A DNA stretch of 64,000 nt from Roseovarius sp. (GTDB taxonomy: Bacteria > Pseudomonadota > Alphaproteobacteria > Rhodobacterales > Rhodobacteraceae): assembly GCA_014359765.1 (NCBI GenBank), contig JACIYT010000012.1:16115-80114 (forward strand). Reading direction: 5' to 3'. Under the pieces are notes generated by a model, which saw nothing but the letters and a program-made list of their open reading frames with translations, was not told the origin of the DNA and ran no database searches. Within the stretch, counting starts at the first letter, position 1; the number at the start of each line of letters is the position of its first letter. Positions 34,346 through 45,566 of this stretch are shown piece by piece. The position numbers and the translations under genes were made by a program.

Positions 34346-34945
34346 ATGCGCGCCGCGCTGATCCTGCTGTCGATCCTGGTGCTGCTCATGGGCGGGGCAG
34401 CGGGGGCACAGGCGCAACAGCCCGGCGGGATCCGCAGCGACGTGCTGGTGATCGACATCGACCGCCTGCTGGGCGAGACCGCCTATGGCCGCCGCTTGCA
34501 GGCCGAGATCGAGAGCGCGCGCGACGCGCTCATCGCGCGCAACAACCGCATCGCCGACGAGCTCGAAGCCGAAGAGCGCGCGCTCACCGCGCGGCGCGCG
34601 ACGACGCCGCCCGAGGAGTTCCGCGCGCTGGCCGACGCCTTCGATGCGAAGGTGACCGAGCTGCGCCGCGAGAGCGAGATGCTCTCGCGCGACCTCGAAC
34701 GCCGCCGCGATGTCGCGCCCGTCCAGTTCCTGCGCGAGGTGCAGCCGGTGCTCGGCGATATCCTGCGCGAGGCCGACGCGGTGGTGCTGCTCGATGTGCG
34801 CAGCGTCATCCTGCGTGCCGATGCGGCCGATATCACCGATCTCGCCATTGCGCGGATCGACGCGCTCGTCGGCACGGGGCCCGACGGGCCGCCGCCACCG
34901 CCGCCGGGCGCGCCCGGCGATCCCTCGCCGGCCCCGGTCGAGTAG
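34346..34945 (+). CDS. OmpH/Skp-family periplasmic chaperone
   Basis: A 199-residue secreted chaperone that escorts unfolded outer-membrane proteins to BAM. It has a signal peptide (about 1-23, AGAQAQ) and the typical start of the mature part [13 protein letters not shown] long charged coiled coil follows (about 50-125: [39 protein letters not shown]). A final beta segment ends in a proline-rich tail ([17 protein letters not shown]), which is longer than in E. coli Skp. ATG follows the bamA stop by one base, so it is expressed with bamA. The usual downstream lpxD gene is absent. Confidence 0.92.
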   Translation: MRAALILLSILVLLMGGAAGAQAQQPGGIRSDVLVIDIDRLLGETAYGRRLQAEIESARDALIARNNRIADELEAEERALTARRATTPPEEFRALADAFDAKVTELRRESEMLSRDLERRRDVAPVQFLREVQPVLGDILREADAVVLLDVRSVILRADAADITDLAIARIDALVGTGPDGPPPPPPGAPGDPSPAPVE

Positions 34946-34950
34946 CGCGC

Positions 34951-34978
34951 TTGCCGTGGGGCGCGGGGCTTGCTAGGT
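34951..34978 (+). promoter_or_regulatory. fabZ promoter
   Basis: TTGCCG (34951-34956), 16-nt spacer, CTAGGT (34973-34978), about 32 nt before fabZ. It suggests fabZ can be expressed independently of bamA-skp. Confidence 0.5.
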
Positions 34979-35010
34979 CCGGGAGCACGCAAGGCCACGA
35001 GGACGCACCC

Positions 35011-35475
35011 ATGACCGAACCGCTCAAGACCGCCGATATCGACCTCATCCAGCGGCTCATTCCGCATCGCTACCCGTTTCTTCTGGTGGATCGCGTGGTG
35101 GATATCGACGGCTATGCGCGCGCGCGCGGGATCAAGTGCGTGACCGTGAACGAGCCGCATTTCCAGGGGCATTTCCCCGGCAAGCCGATCATGCCCGGCG
35201 TGACCATCGTCGAGGCGATGGCCCAGACCGCGGCGATCATGGTGGGCGTCGGGCTCGGGCTCGCGGATCGCAACATGCTGGTTTATTTCATGGCGATCGA
35301 GGCGGCGAAGTTCCGGCGCATGGTGGTGCCGGGCGACGTGCTGGAATTGCACCTCGAGACGCGGCGCGGCAAGCCGGGGGGCAAGGTCTGGAAATTCGCC
35401 GGACGCGCCATGGTCGGCGAGGATCTCGCCGCCGAGGCGGACTTCACCGCGATGATGGACCTGCCCGCCGCCTGA
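35011..35475 (+). CDS. fabZ: 3-hydroxyacyl-ACP dehydratase FabZ
   Basis: Dehydrates beta-hydroxyacyl-ACP in fatty-acid synthesis. A 154-residue hot-dog-fold protein with catalytic His54 in [12 protein letters not shown] and Glu68 in IVEAMAQ. N-terminal [13 protein letters not shown] and the C-terminal hot-dog strands are complete. Length matches the family. In related genomes fabZ sits between lpxD/skp and lpxA; here it keeps skp upstream, but an ABC ATPase follows instead of lpxA. Chain-length preference cannot be read. Confidence 0.97.
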   Translation: MTEPLKTADIDLIQRLIPHRYPFLLVDRVVDIDGYARARGIKCVTVNEPHFQGHFPGKPIMPGVTIVEAMAQTAAIMVGVGLGLADRNMLVYFMAIEAAKFRRMVVPGDVLELHLETRRGKPGGKVWKFAGRAMVGEDLAAEADFTAMMDLPAA

Positions 35476-35485
35476 GGCCCACCGC

Positions 35486-35514
35486 TTGCACGCCGCCGCG
35501 CGGCTTGGTATCGG
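35486..35514 (+). promoter_or_regulatory. Promoter of the ABC ATPase / thioredoxin-fold pair
   Basis: TTGCAC (35486-35491), 17-nt spacer, TATCGG (35509-35514), 43 nt before the GTG start at 35558. Confidence 0.45.
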
Positions 35515-35557
35515 GAGAAAACCCGAGGAAATCGCTCGGATCAGGAAAGAGGCCCCG

Positions 35558-36639
<1,082 letters not shown>

Positions 36640-36643
<4 letters not shown>

Positions 36644-37155
36644 TCCGGCGCGCGCTTGTCCCTGCGCTGGGGCTGGCGTTGGGGCTGGGGCTGGGTGCCG
36701 CCCCGCCGCTCGAGGCCGGGCCGCGCCAGTCGCGCACGCCGCTGGGCGAGGCGATCCGCGAGGCGCTGATCGCCCATCCTGAGCTTCTCGCGCCGCTGAC
36801 CGGCCCCGCGCCCATGGACATCTATGCCGATGAGGTCGCGCGCGATCTCGACCTGCTGGAGCGGGAGGCACCCCACCTCTTTGCGCCGGGCCTGCCCGGC
36901 TTTGGCCCAGGGGAGGCCGCGCCGCGCATCGCCTTCTTTACCGCGCCCGACTGCCCCGACTGCGCCACGGCCGAGGCCGAGCTCAGCGCGCTGGCCGCCC
37001 GTCTCGGGCTTCGCGTCAGCGTGTTCGACATCACCGCCCATGACGCGCTTGCCGCGCGCCTCGGTCTCGACATGGCCCCGTCCTACGTGCTGCCCGACCG
37101 GCTGCTGCGCGGGGCCATGCCCGCCATCGTGCTCGAGCGCTATCTCGCCCCCTGA
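36640..37155 (+). CDS. Secreted short thioredoxin-fold protein with CPDC motif
   Basis: A 171-residue protein with a signal peptide (about 1-26), a helical stretch IREALIAHPELLAPL like that preceding the fold in Com1/ScsC-type DsbA proteins, and a compact thioredoxin fold. The fold has C105-P-D-C108 in FTAPDCPDCATAE and a cis-Pro loop MAPSYV. The helical insertion of full DsbA is missing. A redox role in the periplasm is likely, but whether it is an oxidase, reductase or metallochaperone is unknown. ATG overlaps the ABC ATPase stop by 4 nt, so the two are coupled. Confidence 0.75.
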
Positions 37156-37164
37156 GCGGCCCCC

Positions 37165-37193
37165 TTCCCCCTGCCCCGGCCTTGGGGTAAGAC
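37165..37193 (+). promoter_or_regulatory. Possible purL promoter
   Basis: TTCCCC (37165-37170), 17 nt, TAAGAC (37188-37193). The -10 is good, the -35 weak. Confidence 0.35.
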
Positions 37194-37226
37194 CCGCGCA
37201 ACACGCGCCCCGAAGGAGCCCGCCCC

Positions 37227-39392
37227 ATGCAGGAACCGACCATCACCCCCGACCTGATCGCCGCGCACGGCCTCAAGCCCGAGGAATACGCGCGCATCCT
37301 CGAGATCATCGGGCGCGAGCCCACCTTCACCGAGCTGGGCATCTTCTCGGCCATGTGGAACGAGCATTGTTCCTACAAATCCTCGAAAAAATGGCTGCGC
37401 ACCCTGCCCACCACCGGCAGCCAGGTGATCTGCGGGCCGGGCGAGAATGCGGGCGTGGTGGATATCGGCGACGGTCAGGCGGTCGTGTTCAAGATGGAGA
37501 GCCACAACCACCCCTCCTATATCGAGCCCTATCAGGGGGCCGCGACCGGCGTCGGCGGCATCCTGCGCGATGTATTCACCATGGGCGCGCGCCCCGTCGC
37601 CGCGATGAATTCGCTCAGCTTCGGCAGTCCCGATCACCCGAAAACCCGCCAGCTTGTGCATGGCGTGGTCGAGGGGGTGGGCGGCTATGGCAATGCTTTC
37701 GGCGTGCCGACAGTGGGCGGCGAGGTCCGCTTTGATCCGGCCTATAACGGCAATTGCCTTGTCAATGCCTTCGCCGCCGGCCTCGCCGATGCCGATGCGA
37801 TCTTCTATTCGGCGGCCTCGGGCGTGGGAATGCCGGTGGTGTATCTCGGGGCCAAGACGGGTCGCGACGGGGTGGGCGGCGCGACCATGGCCAGCGCCGA
37901 ATTCGACGAGAGCATCGAGGAAAAGCGCCCCACCGTGCAGGTCGGCGATCCCTTCACCGAAAAGCGCCTGATGGAGGCGTGCCTCGAGCTGATGCAGACC
38001 GGCGCGGTCATCTCGATTCAGGACATGGGGGCGGCTGGCCTCACCTGTTCGGCGGTGGAAATGGGCGACAAGGGCGGCCTCGGCATCCGCCTCGATCTCG
38101 ACCACGTCCCGCAGCGCGAAACGGCCATGACCGCCTATGAGATGATGCTGTCGGAATCCCAGGAGCGGATGCTCATGGTCCTGCGCCCGGAAAAGGAGCC
38201 GCAGGCGCGCGCCGTCTTCGAGAAATGGGATCTCGATTTCGCCATCGTCGGCGAGACCATCCCCGAGGATCGCTTTCTCATCATGCAAGGCAATACCGTC
38301 AAGGCCGACCTGCCGCTGTCGAAACTGGCCTCCTCCGCCCCCGAATATGACCGCCCCTTCACCGAGACCGCGCCGCCTGCGCCCCTCGATCCCGAGACCG
38401 TTCCCGCCATCGACCCGATCGACGGGCTCAAGGCGCTGATCGGCTCGGTCAATTACTGCTCGCGCGAATGGGTCTATCAGCAATATGACACGATGGTGAT
38501 GGCCGACACGGTGCGCACGCCGGGCCTTGGCGCGGGCGTGATCCGGGTGCATGGCTCGGGCAAGATGCTCGCCTTCACCTCGGACGTGACACCGCGCTAT
38601 GTCGCCGCCAACCCCGAAGAGGGCGGCAAACAGGCCGTGGCCGAGGCCTATCGCAACCTCACCGCCGTGGGCGCGATGCCGCTTGCCACCACCGACAACC
38701 TCAATTTCGGCAACCCCGAGCGCCCCGCGATCATGGGTCAGTTCGTCGGCGCGATCCGGGGCATCGGCGCCGCCTGCACCGCGCTCGACATGCCCATCGT
38801 GTCGGGCAATGTCTCGCTCTACAACGAGACCGACGGTGCCGCGATCCTGCCCACCCCGACCATCGGCGCGGTGGGGATCATCCGCGACCCCGAGACCGCC
38901 ATCCTCGGCCAGGCGCGCGAGGGCCATGTCGCCCTCCTTCTGGGCGAAACGCACGGGCATCTGGGGCAATCGGCGCTGCTGGCGGAGGTGTTCCACCGCG
39001 CCGAGGGCGACGCGCCGCCCGTCGATCTCGAGGCCGAGCGCCGCCACGGCGAGTTCATCCGCGCCAATCACGCGCTCATCCGCGCCTGCACCGACCTCTC
39101 CGATGGCGGCCTCGCGCTTGCCGCCTTCGAGATGGCCGAGGCGGCGGGCGTGGGCGTGCATCTGGACGCGGACGACATGGCCACGCTCTTTGGCGAGGAT
39201 CAGGGCCGCTATCTCATCGCCTGCAATTTCGACCAGGCCGAGGCGCTGATGATCGCGGCGGGCCGCGCGGCTGTGCCGCTCGCCTCCGTCGGCCGCTTCA
39301 CCGGCGACACCGTGCGGCTGGGGCGCAGCGAGGCCCCGCTGGCGGAGCTTTCGGCGCTCTACCGGGGCACGTTCGGGGCCACGTTCGGCTGA
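37227..39392 (+). CDS. purL: Phosphoribosylformylglycinamidine synthase subunit PurL
   Basis: Synthetase subunit of the three-part FGAM synthase (PurL-PurQ-PurS) in purine synthesis. A 721-residue small-type PurL with [15 protein letters not shown] near residue 45, [19 protein letters not shown] near 90, and two AIRS-like halves (second half begins about 420; [20 protein letters not shown]). The small size implies separate PurQ and PurS; PurS is at 61264, PurQ is not in the window. A GAAGGAG box precedes ATG 37227. Confidence 0.97.
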   Translation: MQEPTITPDLIAAHGLKPEEYARILEIIGREPTFTELGIFSAMWNEHCSYKSSKKWLRTLPTTGSQVICGPGENAGVVDIGDGQAVVFKMESHNHPSYIEPYQGAATGVGGILRDVFTMGARPVAAMNSLSFGSPDHPKTRQLVHGVVEGVGGYGNAFGVPTVGGEVRFDPAYNGNCLVNAFAAGLADADAIFYSAASGVGMPVVYLGAKTGRDGVGGATMASAEFDESIEEKRPTVQVGDPFTEKRLMEACLELMQTGAVISIQDMGAAGLTCSAVEMGDKGGLGIRLDLDHVPQRETAMTAYEMMLSESQERMLMVLRPEKEPQARAVFEKWDLDFAIVGETIPEDRFLIMQGNTVKADLPLSKLASSAPEYDRPFTETAPPAPLDPETVPAIDPIDGLKALIGSVNYCSREWVYQQYDTMVMADTVRTPGLGAGVIRVHGSGKMLAFTSDVTPRYVAANPEEGGKQAVAEAYRNLTAVGAMPLATTDNLNFGNPERPAIMGQFVGAIRGIGAACTALDMPIVSGNVSLYNETDGAAILPTPTIGAVGIIRDPETAILGQAREGHVALLLGETHGHLGQSALLAEVFHRAEGDAPPVDLEAERRHGEFIRANHALIRACTDLSDGGLALAAFEMAEAAGVGVHLDADDMATLFGEDQGRYLIACNFDQAEALMIAAGRAAVPLASVGRFTGDTVRLGRSEAPLAELSALYRGTFGATFG

Positions 39393-39456
39393 CGCGCGCC
39401 CTCGTCGCGGCATCCGCCCATCACGGATACGGCCAGGGCGCAGCCCTGCCCCTCCC

Positions 39457-39485
39457 TTGCACAGCGGCCCCCGCGGGGCTACATC
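39457..39485 (+). promoter_or_regulatory. Promoter of the bolA-grx operon
   Basis: TTGCAC (39457-39462), 17 nt, TACATC (39480-39485), 32 nt before bolA. Confidence 0.45.
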
Positions 39486-39516
39486 CGGTGGAGTTGCCAC
39501 CAAGAGGACACGCGAC

Positions 39517-39753
39517 ATGGCCCTTCTCGCCTCCGATCTCGAAGCGCTCATCCGCGCGGCCCTGCCCAATGCCAAGATCACCGTCGAGGGCGATGACGGT
39601 GTGCATTTCGCCGCCGAGGTCATCGACGAGAGCTTTCGTGGCCTGAACCGGGTGCAGCAACAGCGCCTCGTCTATGCCGCGCTCAAGGGTCGGATGGACG
39701 GCCCCGACGGCGCGATTCACGCGCTCGCGCTCACCACCAAGGCGCCCGACTGA
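39517..39753 (+). CDS. BolA-family protein
   Basis: A 78-residue BolA/IbaG-type protein. In alphaproteobacteria BolA proteins pair with monothiol glutaredoxins through a shared [2Fe-2S] cluster and act in iron/redox signalling. The core fold is visible: [22 protein letters not shown], then [18 protein letters not shown] conserved histidine (in VHFAAEV) is available. It is the first gene of a tight operon: its stop shares one base with the next ATG, and Grx4 follows. The start at 39517 is the only ATG close to the family start. Confidence 0.92.
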   Translation: MALLASDLEALIRAALPNAKITVEGDDGVHFAAEVIDESFRGLNRVQQQRLVYAALKGRMDGPDGAIHALALTTKAPD

Positions 39754-40001
39754 TGTCGGGCGCGGCCATCGTGACGCTGCTCGCGGTTCTGGTGCTGATC
39801 GTTGCCGTGCTGCGCGCCGCGCAGGCCATCCGCCACGATCGCCGGGGCGCGCGCGGCTGCGAACCGGGTCCGGGCCACAGCGTGATCGAGTCGCACTATT
39901 CCTCCGGCGGGGCGGGCGGCGGCCATTCCATGAGCTACCGCATCCCGCGCGACCCGCAGACCTATGCCAAACTCTTCATCCCGAAGGATCGCAGGACATG
40001 A
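39753..40001 (+). CDS. Small membrane protein between bolA and grx (82 aa)
   Basis: An 82-residue protein with one N-terminal transmembrane helix (about 4-24), a basic patch (RHDRRGARG) and a soluble tail containing [19 protein letters not shown] and [17 protein letters not shown]. There is one cysteine and several histidines in the tail. It starts within the bolA stop codon and overlaps the grx start by 4 nt, so all three are translated as a unit. I recall similar proteins in Rhodobacterales, but no function is known to me. Location suggests a membrane link for the BolA-Grx4 pair, which is inference. Confidence 0.7.
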   Translation: MSGAAIVTLLAVLVLIVAVLRAAQAIRHDRRGARGCEPGPGHSVIESHYSSGGAGGGHSMSYRIPRDPQTYAKLFIPKDRRT

Positions 40002-40360
40002 CCGACGCAAGAACCCGTATCGCCGAGACCAACGCCGCCAATGATGTCGTGCTCTACATGAAGGGCACGAAGGACATGCCGCAATGCGGCTTTTCCAGCC
40101 GCGTGGCGGGGGTGCTGAATTACATGGGCGTCAATTTCGTCGATGTGAACGTGCTCGCCGACGAGGAGATCCGCCAGGGCATCAAGGATTATTCCGACTG
40201 GCCGACCATCCCGCAGCTCTACGTCAAGGGCGAATTCGTCGGCGGCTGCGACATCGTCACCGAGATGACGCTCTCGGGTGAGCTCGATCAGCTGTTCGAC
40301 GCCAATGGCGTGGCCTATGACAAGGCCGCCGCCGAGAAGATCCGCGAGGCCAACGCCTGA
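39998..40360 (+). CDS. grxD: Monothiol glutaredoxin Grx4 (GrxD)
   Basis: A 120-residue CGFS-type glutaredoxin that carries and transfers [2Fe-2S] clusters. Active site QCGFSS, preceded by [12 protein letters not shown], then [21 protein letters not shown] with the cis-Pro and glutathione-binding residues. Full family length. It is the last gene of the bolA operon, starting with a 4-nt overlap and an AGGA box. Grx4-BolA pairing is well known. Confidence 0.96.
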   Translation: MTDARTRIAETNAANDVVLYMKGTKDMPQCGFSSRVAGVLNYMGVNFVDVNVLADEEIRQGIKDYSDWPTIPQLYVKGEFVGGCDIVTEMTLSGELDQLFDANGVAYDKAAAEKIREANA

Positions 40361-40382
40361 GCCTGATCCGCGCGCGCCCGGC

Positions 40383-40811
40383 TCACCAGTGGCCGGTATT
40401 GGGCATGCTGGCCCATGGCTCTGCGGGCGGCAGCGGCGCGCCGTCCTGCAACAGCTCCACCGAGATGTTGTCCGGGCTGCGCACGAAGGCCATGCGCCCG
40501 TCGCGCGGCGGGCGGTTGATCGTGATGCCGTTATCCATGAGATGCTGGCACATCTCGTAGATATTCTCCACCGCATAGGCGAGATGGCCGAAATGGCGGC
40601 TGTCGGAGGGCAGCCCCTCATCGCCGTCCCAGTTCCAGGTCAGTTCGACCGGGCATTCCTCCTGCCCCTCGGGCGCCATGAAGACCAGCGTGAAGCGCCC
40701 CTCCTCGTTGTCCATCCGCCGCGTCTCCTTCAGCCCCAGCAGGGCAAAGAAGTGCATCGTCGCCTCGAGGTCCCTTACCCGGACCATGGTGTGCAGATAA
40801 CGGATTTTCAT
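40383..40811 (-). CDS. gloA: VOC-family lactoylglutathione lyase (glyoxalase I)
   Basis: Isomerises the methylglyoxal-glutathione hemithioacetal to S-lactoylglutathione. A 142-residue two-module VOC protein. Metal ligands are suggested by His7 (YLHTMVRVRDL), Glu56 (VELTWNW), His75 (FGHLAYAVEN) and Glu119 (ISVELLQ), the H-E-H-E pattern. An AGGAGAG box precedes ATG 40811. It is convergent with the bolA operon and divergent from thyX. A looser VOC function is possible, but the motif pattern is good for GloA. Confidence 0.9.
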   Translation of the reverse strand: MKIRYLHTMVRVRDLEATMHFFALLGLKETRRMDNEEGRFTLVFMAPEGQEECPVELTWNWDGDEGLPSDSRHFGHLAYAVENIYEMCQHLMDNGITINRPPRDGRMAFVRSPDNISVELLQDGAPLPPAEPWASMPNTGHW

Positions 40812-40950
40812 CGGGTCTCTCCTCTCGGTCCTTTCGGTTCGGCGCCGGCATCGGGTGCGAGGCGCGCAGGCCAGCCGCCCGGACGCAGGATAGGGGCTGG
40901 CGCGCGCGCGGTCGAGGGCAAACCGCCCCGCGCCACCACCTGATATCGGC

Positions 40951-40978
40951 TTGGCCGCGTGGCCAAACCCAAGATACA
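40951..40978 (+). promoter_or_regulatory. thyX promoter with palindrome over the -35 box
   Basis: TTGGCC (40951-40956), 16 nt, GATACA (40973-40978), 38 nt before thyX. TTGGCC-GCGT-GGCCAA (40951-40966) is a 6-bp-arm inverted repeat covering the -35, a possible operator. Confidence 0.45.
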
Positions 40979-41015
40979 GTGAGGGCCGACTCAGGATCTC
41001 CCGAAAGGTGCCGCC

Positions 41016-41924
41016 ATGCCGCTGACCCCGGAACAACAGGCCGAAATCGACGCGCTGCGCGCCAGCCCGCGCCCCACCCTGCGCGCCACGAGCGAAGGGA
41101 TGGAGGCGCATCTCCATACCGCGCATCCGGTGCTCGATCATGGATTCGTCCGCGTCATCGACTACATGGGCGACGATGCCGCGATCTGTCAGGCGGCGCG
41201 GGTCTCCTACGGGCGCGGCACGAAATCGGTGAGCAATGACGCGGGGCTCATCCGCTACCTGATGCGGCACTGGCACTCGACGCCTTTCGAGATGTGCGAG
41301 ATCAAGCTGCATGTGAAACTGCCGGTCTTCGTCGCCCGCCAGTGGATCCGCCACCGCACCGCCAGCGTGAACGAATATTCCGCCCGCTACTCGATCCTCG
41401 ACCGCGAATTCTACATCCCCGCCCGCGAGGCGCTCGCGGCGCAATCCACCACCAACAACCAGGGCCGGGGCGCCGCGCTCGAAGGGGAGGAGGCCGAGCG
41501 CGTGCTGCGCATCCTGCGCGAGGATGCGATGCGCTGCTATGACCATTACGAGGCGATGATCGCCCGGGAGGGCCAGCAGGGGCTGGCGCGGGAACTGGCG
41601 CGCATGAACCTGCCCGCCAATATCTATACCCAGTGGTATTGGAAAACCGATCTGCACAACCTGCTGCATTTCCTGCGGCTGCGCGCCGATCCCCATGCGC
41701 AATACGAAATCCGCGTCTATGCCGAGGCGATCGGGCGGATCGTGGCCGATTGGGTGCCCCATGCCTGGCGCGCCTTCGAGGATTACCGCATGGGCGGCGC
41801 CACGCTCTCGGCGACCGCGCTGACCTGCCTGCGGCGGATGCTGCGCGGCGAGGCGGTGACGCAGGAAAGCTCGGGCATGAGCGCGGGGGAATGGCGGGAA
41901 TTCCGGCAGCTGATCGAGGGCTGA
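41016..41924 (+). CDS. thyX: FAD-dependent thymidylate synthase ThyX
   Basis: Makes dTMP from dUMP with methylene-tetrahydrofolate and FADH2, the flavin alternative to ThyA. The 302-residue protein carries the ThyX motif [15 protein letters not shown] near residues 112-126 and the C-terminal segment [20 protein letters not shown]. Longer than many ThyX proteins because of an N-terminal extension, as usual in alphaproteobacteria. It is a lone transcription unit with its own promoter. No thyA is in the window. Confidence 0.95.
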   Translation: MPLTPEQQAEIDALRASPRPTLRATSEGMEAHLHTAHPVLDHGFVRVIDYMGDDAAICQAARVSYGRGTKSVSNDAGLIRYLMRHWHSTPFEMCEIKLHVKLPVFVARQWIRHRTASVNEYSARYSILDREFYIPAREALAAQSTTNNQGRGAALEGEEAERVLRILREDAMRCYDHYEAMIAREGQQGLARELARMNLPANIYTQWYWKTDLHNLLHFLRLRADPHAQYEIRVYAEAIGRIVADWVPHAWRAFEDYRMGGATLSATALTCLRRMLRGEAVTQESSGMSAGEWREFRQLIEG

Positions 41925-41930
41925 GAAGGA

Positions 41931-43460
41931 TCAGGGCCGGCGGCGCGGCTCACGCGCGCCCCGCAGCCGCGCGCGCAGCACCGCAGGCAGTTGTCCGGCG
42001 AGATCGGTGGCGACGAGCCCCGGCCCGAAGACGCGCGCCGCCTCCACATGCAGCCAGGCGGCACTCTCGGCGGCGGCCATCGGCGGCAGCCCGCGCGCCA
42101 GAAGCCCGGTGATGAGCCCCGCCAGCACGTCGCCCGCCCCGGCCGTGGCGAGCCAGGGCACCGCGCGCGCGTAATGCGCCGAATGGATGGTGCAGCGGCC
42201 ATCGGGTGCGGCAATCACCGTGTCGGCGCCCTTCAGGAGCAGGGTGCATCCCGCGCGGTCCGCAGCGGCGCGGGCGGCATCGACCTTCGAGAAGGCCGGG
42301 CCGCTGGTGGCGGGCGTGCTCAGCCGCGCGGCGATGTCGGGAAACAGCCGCGCGAATTCGCCCGAATGGGGGGTGAGAACGCAGCCCCCGTGCAAGTGCG
42401 CAAACAGCGCCCCGGGCGCGCCCTCGAATGCCGAAAGCGCGTCGGCATCGAGCACGGTTGCGCGACCCGCGGCACAGGCGGCCGCGACCAGGGCCGGCGC
42501 GCGTTCGAGGCCCAGACCCGGCCCGAGACAGAGCGCCGTGATCCGGGGATCGGCGAGGGCGTCGCGCAGCGCGTCGGCATCGCCGACGCGGCGCAGCATC
42601 TCGGCGGTGACGTGGCAGGCCACCTCCTGTTGCGCCGCGCCGGGCACGCCGAGCGTGACCGCCCCCGCCCCGATCCGGAGCGCGGCGCGCGCCGCCAGCC
42701 GCGCAGCCCCCGTGCGCCCCGCCCCGCCGGTGAGGATCAGGGCGTGGCCATGGCTGTATTTGTGACCCGCCCCCTTGGCGAGGCGTGCGGCCTGCGGCGG
42801 CGCGACGAGGCGCAGGCCGCCCGTGACCGGGCCAAGGCCGATATCGGCAATGGCGAGCGCGCCGCATTGCGCGGGGCCTTCGGCGAGGTGATGGCCGCAT
42901 TTCGCGGCGTGGAACGTGACCGTGAGATCGGCGCGCATCGCCGCCTCGCCGATCACCCGTCCGCTGTCGCTGCACAGCCCCGAGGGCAGATCGACCGCGA
43001 CCACCCGTTGCGCGACGAGCGCGCAGGCCGCCGCCGCCGCGCCTTGGAGTGGGCGCGCGAGGCCCGTGCCGAAGAGCGCATCGACCAGAAGCGCCGCGCC
43101 GGGCAGCGCCTCGGCCGCGCGCTCCAGCGGCTGCACCTCTCCCATGGCGCGCCAGCGCGCGCAGTTGGTCCGCGCATCCGCAGGCAGGCGCTCGGGATCG
43201 CCCAGGAGATGCACCGCCACCTCCCAGCCCCGGTCCTTCAGCAGCCGCGCGATCACGAATCCGTCGCCGCCATTATTGCCCGGACCGCAGAGAACGACCG
43301 CCTTTTGCGGCACCTGCGCGAGATCGGGCCAGGCCGCGAAGACCGCATCGACCACGCCGCGCCCGGCGCGCTCCATCAGCGCGCGCCCGGTGACCGCGCC
43401 CGATTCGATGGCGGCCCGTTCGGCGGCGCGCATCTGCGCGGCGGTGAGCAGTTCGGTCAT
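41931..43460 (-). CDS. nnr: Bifunctional NAD(P)HX epimerase / ADP-dependent NAD(P)HX dehydratase
   Basis: Repairs hydrated NADH/NADPH. A 509-residue fusion. The N-terminal YjeF_N epimerase domain (about 1-215) has GPGNNGGDGFVIARLL and VDALFGTGL. The C-terminal ribokinase-like dehydratase (about 235-500) has LTPHSGEFARLF and the anion-hole motif ATAGAGDVLAGLITGL. ATG 43460 fits the family start; an upstream in-frame ATG adds a non-conserved leader. It is divergent from glnB across a 170-bp region with repeated motifs. Confidence 0.94.
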   Translation of the reverse strand: MTELLTAAQMRAAERAAIESGAVTGRALMERAGRGVVDAVFAAWPDLAQVPQKAVVLCGPGNNGGDGFVIARLLKDRGWEVAVHLLGDPERLPADARTNCARWRAMGEVQPLERAAEALPGAALLVDALFGTGLARPLQGAAAAACALVAQRVVAVDLPSGLCSDSGRVIGEAAMRADLTVTFHAAKCGHHLAEGPAQCGALAIADIGLGPVTGGLRLVAPPQAARLAKGAGHKYSHGHALILTGGAGRTGAARLAARAALRIGAGAVTLGVPGAAQQEVACHVTAEMLRRVGDADALRDALADPRITALCLGPGLGLERAPALVAAACAAGRATVLDADALSAFEGAPGALFAHLHGGCVLTPHSGEFARLFPDIAARLSTPATSGPAFSKVDAARAAADRAGCTLLLKGADTVIAAPDGRCTIHSAHYARAVPWLATAGAGDVLAGLITGLLARGLPPMAAAESAAWLHVEAARVFGPGLVATDLAGQLPAVLRARLRGAREPRRRP

Positions 43461-43462
43461 GA

Positions 43463-43969
<507 letters not shown>

Positions 43970-43997
43970 CAGACCCCAGAAAGGAAAGGGATTTTCC

Positions 43998-45404
43998 ATG
44001 AGCACCGACGCGCTCCTCAAGCAGATGAGGGACGAGGAAATCGACTATGTCGATATCCGTTTCACCGATCCGCGCGGCAAGCTGCAACACGTGACCGTCG
44101 TCGCCGATCTGGTGGACGAGGATTTCCTCGAGGAGGGCTTCATGTTCGACGGCTCCTCCATCGCCGGATGGAAGAGCATCGAGGCCTCCGACATGAAGCT
44201 CATGCCCGATACCGAGAGCGCCTATGTCGATCCGTTCTACGCGGAAAAGACCATGTGCCTGCATTGCTCGGTGGTCGAGCCCGACACCGGCGAGCCCTAT
44301 GAGCGCGACCCGCGCGGCACCGCCGAGAAGGCCGAGGCCTATCTCAAGGCGTCGGGCGTGGGCGACGTGGCCTATTTCGGTCCCGAGGCGGAATTCTTTC
44401 TCTTCGACGACGTGCGCTTTTCCAACACGATCAACAAGGTGTCCTACGAGGTCGATGCCGTGGACGGATCGTGGAACAGCGATGCCGAATTCGAGACCGG
44501 CAATACCGGCCACCGGCCCGGCCTCAAGGGGGGCTATTTCCCGGTGAACCCGGTGGATGACGCGCAGGACCTGCGCGCCGAGATGCTCTCGACCATGAAG
44601 CGCATGGGCATGAAGGTGGACAAGCACCATCACGAGGTGGCCTCCTGCCAGCACGAGCTTGGCCTCATCTTCGGCACGCTGGTCAGGCAGGCCGACGAGA
44701 TCCAGAAATACAAATACGTCATCCACAACGTGGCCCATGCCTATGGCAAATCGGCCACCTTCATGCCCAAGCCGATCTATGGCGACAACGGCTCGGGGAT
44801 GCATGTGAACATGTCGATCTGGAAGGACGGCAAGCCGCTCTTCGCGGGCGACAAATATGCCGATCTGAGCCAGGAGGCGCTGTGGTTCATCGGCGGTATC
44901 CTCAAGCACGCCAAGACGCTCAACGCCTTCACCAACCCCACGACCAACAGCTACAAGCGGCTGGTGCCGGGCTTCGAGGCGCCGGTGCTGCGGGCCTATT
45001 CGGCGCGCAACCGCTCGGGCTGCATCCGCATCCCGTGGACCGAGAGCCCCAAGGCCAAGCGCGTCGAGGCGCGTTTCCCCGATCCGGCGGCCAATCCCTA
45101 TCTGGCCTTTGCCGCGCTGCTGATGGCCGGGCTCGACGGGATCAAGTCGCGCATCGACCCGGGCGAGGCGATGGACAAGAACCTCTACGACCTGCCGGCC
45201 GAAGAGCTCAAGGATATCCCCACCGTCTGCGGCAGCCTGCGCGAGGCGCTCGACGCGCTGGCGCGCGATCACGATTTCCTGCTGGCCGGAGACGTGTTCA
45301 CCAAGGCACAGATCGAGGGCTATATCGCGCTCAAGATGGACGAGGTGCACAAGTTCGAGCAGACCCCGCACCCGGTCGAATTCGGGATGTATTACAGCTG
45401 CTGA
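43998..45404 (+). CDS. glnA: Type I glutamine synthetase
   Basis: ATP-dependent amidation of glutamate. A 468-residue GSI-beta enzyme: [12 protein letters not shown] near 49, metal-binding [12 protein letters not shown] and [35 protein letters not shown], and the adenylylation loop NLYDLPAEE with the expected tyrosine, so it is under GlnE control. AAGGAAAGGG precedes ATG. It is expressed with glnB and ends at a hairpin at 45439-45465. Confidence 0.98.
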   Translation: MSTDALLKQMRDEEIDYVDIRFTDPRGKLQHVTVVADLVDEDFLEEGFMFDGSSIAGWKSIEASDMKLMPDTESAYVDPFYAEKTMCLHCSVVEPDTGEPYERDPRGTAEKAEAYLKASGVGDVAYFGPEAEFFLFDDVRFSNTINKVSYEVDAVDGSWNSDAEFETGNTGHRPGLKGGYFPVNPVDDAQDLRAEMLSTMKRMGMKVDKHHHEVASCQHELGLIFGTLVRQADEIQKYKYVIHNVAHAYGKSATFMPKPIYGDNGSGMHVNMSIWKDGKPLFAGDKYADLSQEALWFIGGILKHAKTLNAFTNPTTNSYKRLVPGFEAPVLRAYSARNRSGCIRIPWTESPKAKRVEARFPDPAANPYLAFAALLMAGLDGIKSRIDPGEAMDKNLYDLPAEELKDIPTVCGSLREALDALARDHDFLLAGDVFTKAQIEGYIALKMDEVHKFEQTPHPVEFGMYYSC

Positions 45405-45438
45405 GGCGGCCGGCCGATCACGGCCTGTCGCATGGCGC

Positions 45439-45465
45439 AGGGGCGTCCCGCTTCGGGGCGCCCCT
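45439..45465 (+). terminator. Terminator hairpin after glnA
   Basis: AGGGGCG (45439-45445) pairs with CGCCCCT (45459-45465), with an inner CCCG/CGGG stem. GC-rich, no T-run. Confidence 0.55.
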
Positions 45466-45495
45466 GGCCTGCCGCCCGGCACCACACGGATGCGC

Positions 45496-45523
45496 TTGCC
45501 CGGGGGAGGGATCGCGTTAGACT
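45496..45523 (+). promoter_or_regulatory. Promoter of the lytic transglycosylase gene
   Basis: TTGCCC (45496-45501), 16 nt, TAGACT (45518-45523), 43 nt before ATG 45567. Confidence 0.5.
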
Positions 45524-45566
45524 GAGGCCAGGCGCAGCGCGCGGGACGCGCGCAGGGAGGTCTGGC

